A stretch of DNA of 64,000 nucleotides from Babesia bovis T2Bo (taxonomy: Eukaryota > Apicomplexa > Aconoidasida > Piroplasmida > Babesiidae), in assembly GCF_000165395.2 (NCBI RefSeq), contig NW_026261572.1:310001-374000 (forward strand). Direction: 5' to 3'. Each line of letters starts with the position of its first letter. Within the stretch, counting starts at the first letter, position 1. The notes below the pieces were generated by a model. It was given only the letters and a program-made list of their open reading frames with translations, was not told the origin of the DNA and did not search any database. A program made the position numbers and the translations under genes. This document shows positions 57,417-64,000 of the stretch, piece by piece.

Positions 57417-57713
57417 TCACTCGGCCTTTGTGGTCTTATCTCCCATGATATACCGGGCTTGAGACTCGCCGCTGCCTTGATCATCGTAGCATGCTATATA
57501 TCCGAATCTGATGGCAATACCTAACGCAGATAAAGTAGCCACAATAGCCGTGATAGCAGTTGACAATGTGCGATTCGGGCTGAAGTATTGGATGACTACT
57601 GGTAGTGCCAGTGCAATGCCCGCTGGCACGGTGAGCATTAACCCGGTAAAGTTACCCAGTAGCCTAACTGCGTGTACCTCATGTAATGAAATGCTCTGCT
57701 TAGATTCTGTCAT
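57417..57713 (-). CDS. Small two-helix membrane protein
   Basis: Single exon, 98 aa. Two hydrophobic segments (LMLTVPAGIALALPVVI and ITAIVATLSALGIAIRFGY) are separated by a short polar turn (QYFSPNRTLS), giving a helical hairpin. The N-terminus is polar (MTESKQSISLHEVH), the C-terminus charged. The family is not recognised. Confidence 0.65.
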   Translation of the reverse strand: MTESKQSISLHEVHAVRLLGNFTGLMLTVPAGIALALPVVIQYFSPNRTLSTAITAIVATLSALGIAIRFGYIACYDDQGSGESQARYIMGDKTTKAE

Positions 57714-58013
57714 CTTTTATGGAGTACTGTTAAACAAGTTAGTCCCCTGGTGATAAGGTGGTTCCCTAATAAACTTGTTCGTGGCTAACAGTTGCTCTTT
57801 AATAGTGGATATACCTTTTTAGGAAAATAATAGATCTCTTGTGTACGGTATGTGGTGGAAGGTTGAGTTTCCCCGATACACATCAGATACCTCTTGAAGA
57901 CGTGCACACTCATTGGTTGATCCCCTAAAGACACGTACAGAAAGCTGACTACAGTGACCAATATATTTACATAGCGATATTATATATTTCCATTGTGAAC
58001 TGTAACTTAAAAA
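57714..58013. other. Short intergenic spacer
   Basis: 300 bp between two minus-strand genes; holds the promoter of the hairpin protein gene and the 3' end of the GET4-like gene. Nothing else seen. Confidence 0.4.
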
Positions 58014-59046
58014 TCAGCTGATCGGGCCAAAGTTCTGCATGAATGGCCCTAGTAAAGCTGCAAAAGGGTTACCTTCCATGGGTGATGGTGATGCGTTGAT
58101 ATTAAAGGGATCGGTAGGATCGTTATGTCCTGGGAATATCCTTTGTCTGATGGCTAATATCAATCGGATGAAATTAGGATCCGCCTCGATGATTGTTTTG
58201 TATACTTTACATGTAACTTTGAACAATTGGAAATCAGGTTCTTCACAGATTTCAGTGAGTATATGTGCCAGTTGTATTGGCAATGGTACCTGGGTCAGTG
58301 TCAGTAGCAATGAAATCCACTTACTCCCTCTCCAGATTCGAAATCCAGGTTTAACATGAGCAGGAGGCACTTAGCACTGGTACTATCTCCCAGTGCCAAC
58401 TGAATTAGTATACAACGTAGGTATATGAATCCCCGTTCATGCTCCTCAACATGTGAACACCACTTTTCCAACATGTCATAAATCGCCTCAACATCCTGGG
58501 TATGGACTAAATACCTTTGTGCTACTGCCAAATCCCGTTCATTGATGTAATATTGCCCCAATGTCTTGTATAATGTTTTATCTGGTATAAGTTCCAAAGC
58601 GTCTTCCATGATTGCCAGTGCTCCTTCAACTATCTTTTCCTTGGTGAGTGGTCCAGACGGCTCCTCCACAGACAATGCCGTAGTGACGGCGTTAAAAAAG
58701 GTATTAATTTGCTCCACATGCTCGGTAGTGAGGCTTATTGACCCCTGTTTTGCGATATTAATATACTCCTTCATTAACTCGAGACTCTGGGCATATTCCT
58801 TTACCCCTGTAGCAAGTTATTATAAGACACTATGGATCATACCTATGTACACCCCTGCAAAATGGCGTAAAACATAGAACGCTTCATAATACTTCTTGCT
58901 TATTATTGCCCTGGTAAACGTAGACTTCCTTTAGCAATAACATACCGCTTCGACGCGCTCAGCACGTGTTGGAGTGAGTCGTAAAAACGACCTTCGGCAA
59001 TATCTTGGTTTATACGGCGATACTTTGGATTACTATCAATATCCAT
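58014..59046 (-). CDS. GET4-like protein (guided entry of tail-anchored proteins)
   Basis: Exons 58946-59046, 58843-58910, 58325-58806 and 58014-58289 (introns 35, 36 and 35 bp) encode 308 aa. All-helical sequence resembling the alpha-solenoid of GET4/TRC35: an early block SKKYYEAFYVLRHFAG..., the conserved RDLAVAQRYLVHTQDVEAI region, and a final segment EEPDFQLFKVTCKVYKTIIEADPNFIR matching the family C-terminal helix. GET4 with GET5 hands tail-anchored membrane proteins to GET3 in the cytosol. Similarity was judged by eye, so the assignment is probable, not certain. Confidence 0.72.
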
Positions 59047-59393
59047 TTTAGCTAAAATAGTATGAATTACACCAAAAAAAGCAACGGTGCCTAGGAATCA
59101 ATGTTATGTGGGCACAGGTTGTAGTGTGTATTACGTTCAAGACAACCATTGTCTATACACTTTACACCAATGTGCTATAAATAGGTATTATTGCATAGTT
59201 ATAAAAGGAGTATATGTTCTGTGTGAATTACTGGAATATCTCCGAGAATCTCTGGATTGATTTTGGTGTATTATATCAGAGGTATCTAATTAAGGATGCT
59301 TAAGGAATCTCATTTGTTATCGTATTAACTGGTTCACTTTGTCCATAAAATGGGCAGTAAGGGTATCATTCCATGTAGGTAAAAGTCGCGACT
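59047..59393. other. Divergent intergenic region
   Basis: Shared promoter region of the GET4-like (-) and CPSF73 (+) genes; AT-rich, no other feature recognised. Confidence 0.45.
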
Positions 59394-61666
59394 ATGGAAT
59401 CCAACAAGAACTCAGCTTCGCACATTGGCGATGTGGTAAATCCAACGAATATTACAGTTCTTGGTGCTGGTTGTGAAGTTGGTCGGTCATGTGTATTTGC
59501 GGAACGTGGTAAACACAATGTTATGTTCGACTGTGGTTTGCATCCAGCTTTATCTGGTGTTGGTGCTTTGCCTGTCTTTGAGGCTATTGATTTATCTAAG
59601 GTTGATTTATGTTTGATTACTCACTTCCACTTGGACCATTGTGGTGCCGTTCCGTATTTACTTTCTAAGACATCCTTCAAGGGTCGTATTTTCATGACGT
59701 ATGCTACTAAGGCTATATGTCATTTACTATGGACTGACTATGCTCGTATGGAGCAGTTACAGACCGTGAAATCCATATTTGACAGGACTGCTCCTAGGGA
59801 TCTTCAGGATGGTTCCGATTCAAAGGAAGGTCTCATGGATGAACTCATTTGCGGTTCTGGTTTGTATTCATTCGACGACGTGGAATATGCGTTGTCAAAG
59901 ATTGAAACCATAGATTTCCATGAGGAAAAGGACGTTGGTGGTATAAAGTTTTCGTGTTACAGGGCAGGCCACGTTCTCGGGGCCTCCATGTTTCTCGTTG
60001 AGATGGATGGCGTACGCATTTTATATACTGGTGACTATTCAACTGAAGTGGACAGGCACGTACCTTGTGCTGAGATACCACCGATAAATGCCCATTTATT
60101 AATATGTGAAAGCACGTATGGTATTAGGATACATGAGGAGCGCGTTCAACGCGAACGCCGATTCCTTCGCTCTGTTATAGAGATTGTTACTCGTGGTGGC
60201 AAGTGCCTCTTACCAGTTTTTGCTTTGGGTAGGGCCCAGGAAATCTTACTGATACTAGATGAGTATTGGCAGGCCAACCGTAACCTTCAGCCCATACCTA
60301 TTTTCTACATATCACCTTTGGCGCAAAAGTCCTTGCGTGTATATGAAACGTTTGTGGGTTTATGCGGTGACTACATCAAGGAGGTGAGTCCTTCATAGTG
60401 TTTTAAATGTCTACAGTGCGTCTATAATGGCTTTAACCCATTCAACTTCACTTTTGTTAAGTATGCCAGATCAGTTGCCGAGATATCGCAATATTTACAA
60501 GCTGATGGCCCCTGTATCGTAATGACCTCTCCTGGTATGTTGCAAGGGGGGCCATCTCTACAGATTTTTGAGAAGATAGCACCAGACAGTCGAAACGGTG
60601 TTGTTTTAACGGGTTACACCGTTAAGGGCACACTTGCGGATGAGTTACGACGCGACCCTGAGGTGGTCAACGTTGGTCACAAAACCATTAAACGCTTATG
60701 CTCCGTGGACCAGATATCATTTAGTGCTCATGCTGATTACCATCAAACCAAGGAATTCATTCGGAGGTTATCCGTTCCGAATGTCATCCTTGTCCATGGT
60801 GAGCGTAATGAGATGACTCGTATGAGGGACAAGCTTTCTGAGGAGATCAATGAGCTTTCTGTTTTTATGCCTGAGGTGCTACAGATGATAACTCTCAACT
60901 TCCCACCGGACACCACTATCCATGCCGTGGGTCAAATAGCAGATGACGCTAAGAGAATTGCAACTCATGGCCCTGACGATACCGTGGCATATTCTAGCGT
61001 GGTCCTGGTTGGCGAAAACAAACCCAAAGTGGTCTATGCCGATGACCTGGAGAACTCAGTCTCCTTGGACCTCAGCTATCTGGATCAACAGATGACCATT
61101 GAGTTCAATGGTACCCTAGAGGACCTGAAAGCAACATTGGATGGCATCTACGATCAGGTGGAGATAATAGGCAATGACCAGTTACGTGTTCTAGGCCTGG
61201 TAACAGTCTTTGTTGCCAATGGACGCCTAAGGATGACCTGGACCTCTAACCCAGTGGCGGACCTCGTTGCTGATAGTATCAACATGGTTGCTATACAGTT
61301 GATCGTGAACCCCAAAGAATGCTTACAGGAATCCGGGATTAACGTTCTACTCAAGGAAGACTCAGTCTTCTATGAGGTATCAGAGAAGCAGCTGATTGCG
61401 AAATTCGGGGCACCGGTAGATCCCTGTGTCAAGGAGGAATCAATTGACCCCAAAGGCCACAGGAAACTGCAGTTTCTAATCCAGAATCCATATTCCGAGA
61501 ACTCGCCTGTTGTTGGCATGGACGTCAACCTTAGTACTTGCGAAGTAGGTTTTTAGGTGTGTCTAACATATGGTACCAGGTAACCTGTGAAGACAAGGAG
61601 GCTGCCAACATTGCAATCTCCATATTAAACACGATAAAGGCTGCTTTGAGGCCGGTAACATTCTAG
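59394..61666 (+). CDS. CPSF3: Cleavage and polyadenylation specificity factor subunit 3 (CPSF73)
   Basis: Exons 59394-60383, 60417-61544 and 61580-61666 (introns 33 and 35 bp) give 734 aa. The metallo-beta-lactamase core has the zinc motif HFHLDH at residues 77-82, with later ligands in GHVLGASM and YTGDYS. The beta-CASP insertion follows (LPVFALGRAQEILLIL; SPGMLQGG; SFSAHADYHQT; VHGERNEM). The C-terminal third is the CPSF100-interaction region. It is the endonuclease that cuts pre-mRNA 3' ends; apicomplexan CPSF73 is the established target of the benzoxaborole AN3661 (established knowledge of the family). Convergent with the GTPase gene, 16 bp between stops. Confidence 0.96.
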
Positions 61667-61682
61667 CTTAACTATCGCACCA

Positions 61683-62954
61683 TTATGTTTGTGTTACTGT
61701 CCCTTTTGTTATGATGCTAACGATGTTATCTTCATCTGTTAGGACCTTATCCTCTGCTAGCTGCATACCAGATACTCCCACAGCTTTGTGGAAGTTGCGT
61801 CCAATTTCAAAATGCAGCATGCTTGCAAACTCCCGTACTGTGGTTCCGGGCATCACGGTGATGCATTCTCGGAATGCCTTGCTGCTGCTCTCATCGTCGC
61901 CAAATGTTTTCAGGTTCTTCACGGGGTAGACGCAGATAACTCCAGCTGCCTTAGTGGCTTCATTTAGGGCGGAAGTTACCCCTGTAGAGCCGAATCTGTA
62001 TAATACCAGGTCACGTATATTGTTGAGTCTGGTACGTAGCTTCTCATCTGGTGGTTTCAAGCGGTCGTTCCTAGGGTCATCATCGGAATCTCCGTGCATA
62101 TAGAAATCACTGTCACCTTCGAAGAAGTCGATATATCCCTGTGATTGCATTTTGCGCAGGAAGCACATGGCTAGTGCACTGCACATTACTGTGGGTACGT
62201 CTGGGTGTCGTTGGCATATCCGTAGTGTGTTTCCATCCGTATCACCTTCTGAATCAATTTTATTCAGTACCAATACGAATTTGAACCGTTCCTGCACGAA
62301 TACGGAGACGAATTTGCGAATTTGTTTTTCATCCCATTCCAGTAGGTCAACGAATTGTGAGTGCTTCACTTCCATGAGGTCAAGTACTCGTGAGACCATG
62401 GTTTCTGGTACCATGTATCCTGACAATTTGCTATGGAGTGTTGTTACTGCATTATCCTTCTTCATTAAATGCCTCTTTGCCATTGTTGTCCATTTGGGTA
62501 ACAAGTTATTGTAAATCCATAGTTCAATTTCTTCTACTAACCATGAGTGGTCTCCTGATGGATCGTATCCTATTGTTGCATCTCCCTTTTCGTTAGTTCT
62601 CCCGGAGACGTCTATTATATGCATCAGCACGTCTGCGTGGCGCAGGTCGTCCAGGAACTTGTTCCCGATGCCACGGCCCTCGTTAGCCCCTGGGATCAAC
62701 CCTGCGACATCCAGTAGCTTGACAGGTACTCTTCTGACGCCATTCCTGCAACTTCCGAAGGATGGCGCACATTTGACGTTATACTTTACACATGGGCAAT
62801 CCGTAGTAAAGAACGCCACTCCGTGGTTAGGCTCGATTGTAGTGAATGGGTGCGCTGCGGTTTTTGCGTTTGGATTCACGCAGACGGCATTGAAAAAGGT
62901 AGACTTACCAGAGGAAGGCTTGCCGACACATCCTATTACAAAGTCCCGCGCCAT
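61683..62954 (-). CDS. YchF/OLA1-related GTPase of the Ygr210 subfamily with TGS domain
   Basis: Single exon, 423 aa. G1 is GKPSSGKST near residues 11-19, followed by AHPFTTIEPNHG. A cysteine-bearing segment CPCVKYNVKCAPSFGSCRNG is typical of the archaeal/eukaryotic Ygr210 subfamily rather than OLA1. G3 is DVAGL, G4 is NKID. The C-terminal TGS domain (about residues 340-420) reads TVMPGTTVREFASMLH...IVSIITKG. Such GTPases associate with ribosomes; the cellular role of Ygr210 proteins is poorly defined. Confidence 0.92.
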   Translation of the reverse strand: MARDFVIGCVGKPSSGKSTFFNAVCVNPNAKTAAHPFTTIEPNHGVAFFTTDCPCVKYNVKCAPSFGSCRNGVRRVPVKLLDVAGLIPGANEGRGIGNKFLDDLRHADVLMHIIDVSGRTNEKGDATIGYDPSGDHSWLVEEIELWIYNNLLPKWTTMAKRHLMKKDNAVTTLHSKLSGYMVPETMVSRVLDLMEVKHSQFVDLLEWDEKQIRKFVSVFVQERFKFVLVLNKIDSEGDTDGNTLRICQRHPDVPTVMCSALAMCFLRKMQSQGYIDFFEGDSDFYMHGDSDDDPRNDRLKPPDEKLRTRLNNIRDLVLYRFGSTGVTSALNEATKAAGVICVYPVKNLKTFGDDESSSKAFRECITVMPGTTVREFASMLHFEIGRNFHKAVGVSGMQLAEDKVLTDEDNIVSIITKGTVTQT

Positions 62955-63331
62955 TTAGTATCAATGGCTATGGATCTCAATATATTAAATGCGATTTAAA
63001 TGACTTTCCAAAAGCCATTGTACTGCGATATGCTATATATTAGCAAATAGCATTCAACCTATGCCTAATTTGTTAAAATGGACTTTATAATTATGAAAAT
63101 ATTCTGATGTGTATCTGATAAGAGATGTGCCATGTAATTACACAACCACCTGTGGGTGTGATGGAGACTCCTGGATATAATTCACTAAACTAAAGGATGA
63201 ACTACCTGTGATTAATTTACACATTTTTGTGTAATACATATTGCGATTTTTCTTAGTATCTCTTGTGTAGACTATGGTTATAGAATGTGATTCTACAGGT
63301 CAACAAATCGCCATTGGTGTTATATAACAAA
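62955..63331. other. Divergent intergenic region
   Basis: Between the GTPase start (-) and the last gene of the window (+). AT-rich; holds both promoters. Confidence 0.45.
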
Positions 63332-64000
63332 ATGTATTATAGTGGCAGTATGAATATTCCAATTGACCGTGGAAGCACGTATGGTCACACAGTTGTTCCT
63401 ATGATTAGACTATACAATCCTAGTAGGATAGTAAGTCAGAATCGGGGTATATATGTTCCAAAGTACAAGTTCTGGAATCCATTAAATCCGTCGGATGTAC
63501 TCAAAGCTGCATATGGATACAGTGATCCGTGGAGCAGACCTTCATGTTTTACTCCACCGGTGACTGGACGGTGTCCATTACCAGGTCGTACTATTCCAAC
63601 GGACAACCTTTTAAGGAGATATATGGATGATATGAACAGATGGGTATTTGGAGATGATTATGTATCGCCTTTTTCTAGGTATCATGATGATTCTTTTAAT
63701 AGTATCATGGACGTTGGAAGGTCGGTTCTCAATAACACCTGGGATATGATGGAGCCATTCCACAAAATGTGGATGTATCCTAGATATCCCGATCACAGCA
63801 ATCCAGACATCTCTGTAGACCTGCAGAACTATCGTATATCTAGGGAACGGGGCTCATTTGGGAAGCCTAGAGTATGCCCATTAAGGGATCCGCTGTTATA
63901 TAACAGTGGCACATATAGCAATCCCAGGGAACAATCGGACATGAATATAATCCGGAAAGAGGACGACCGAAGCTACAAGTTATCATTCACTATACCTAAT
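63332..64000 (+). CDS. Pro/Tyr/Arg-rich protein, possibly a small heat-shock protein; 3' end beyond window
   Basis: Open from ATG 63332 to the window edge (223 codons). The N-terminal region is rich in Tyr, Pro, Arg, Ser and Asp with aromatic clusters (MMEPFHKMWMYPRYPD). The last residues, RKEDDRSYKLSFTIPN, resemble the first beta-strands of an alpha-crystallin domain (pattern ...Y.L.F.IPG...). If so, this is an HSP20-family chaperone with a long disordered N-terminal arm. The domain itself lies outside the window, so this is tentative. Confidence 0.5.
   Translation, partial: MYYSGSMNIPIDRGSTYGHTVVPMIRLYNPSRIVSQNRGIYVPKYKFWNPLNPSDVLKAAYGYSDPWSRPSCFTPPVTGRCPLPGRTIPTDNLLRRYMDDMNRWVFGDDYVSPFSRYHDDSFNSIMDVGRSVLNNTWDMMEPFHKMWMYPRYPDHSNPDISVDLQNYRISRERGSFGKPRVCPLRDPLLYNSGTYSNPREQSDMNIIRKEDDRSYKLSFTIPN

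Overview
The window looks like chromosome-internal nuclear DNA of a piroplasm of the genus Babesia (sensu stricto). The evidence is two divergent VESA1/ves genes (Lys/Cys-rich ectodomain, one C-terminal membrane segment, short tail), an apicomplexan-type perforin-like protein, a 6PGL-G6PD fusion, a prolyl-tRNA synthetase with an N-terminal YbaK domain, and very many spliceosomal introns of only 33-40 bp. The species cannot be fixed from sequence alone. Gene models were built by hand by following reading frames through GT...AG introns and checking phase at every junction. Many genes therefore span several short open reading frames.

Layout. 1-20.5 kb is dense housekeeping sequence: perforin-like protein (-), multi-pass membrane protein (+), ProRS (-), eIF2B-epsilon (-), a small twin-Cys protein (-), GPI ethanolamine-phosphate transferase PIG-O (+), a prenyltransferase beta subunit (-), a small secreted protein (+), mitochondrial ferredoxin (-), and three small + genes (membrane-anchored, secreted coiled-coil, four-helix membrane). 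21.0-30.8 kb is a ves island. A ves1-beta-like gene (-, 8 exons, 1099 aa) and a ves1-alpha-like gene (+, 3 exons, 1325 aa) are arranged head to head around a 365-bp quasi-palindromic promoter region. They are followed by tandem repeats and a truncated ves 3' fragment. 31-32.4 kb is sparse, with small or degraded ORFs. 32.7-64 kb is housekeeping again: DNA ligase I, a PUB/UBX protein, an LPCAT-like acyltransferase, a SET-domain protein, unknown genes including one of 1276 aa, a mitochondrial helical-repeat-like protein, TFIIE-beta, 6PGL-G6PD, GET4-like, CPSF73, a Ygr210-type GTPase, and the start of a possible small heat-shock protein.

How the parts relate. The head-to-head ves pair with a quasi-palindromic intergenic region has the layout described for the locus of active ves transcription in B. 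bovis, so it is the most interesting system here. The two subunits could be driven coordinately from one bidirectional promoter. The nearby truncated fragment shares a 76-nt identical tract with the intact alpha-like gene, the kind of donor expected for segmental gene conversion. GC-rich GGCGCC/GCGCGCC palindromes recur in the intergenic region and ves introns, but I did not find them in the housekeeping flanks. Outside the island, genes are packed tightly, several convergent pairs lie within about 16 bp or overlap at their 3' ends, and no tRNA, rRNA, CRISPR or transposase gene was recognised.
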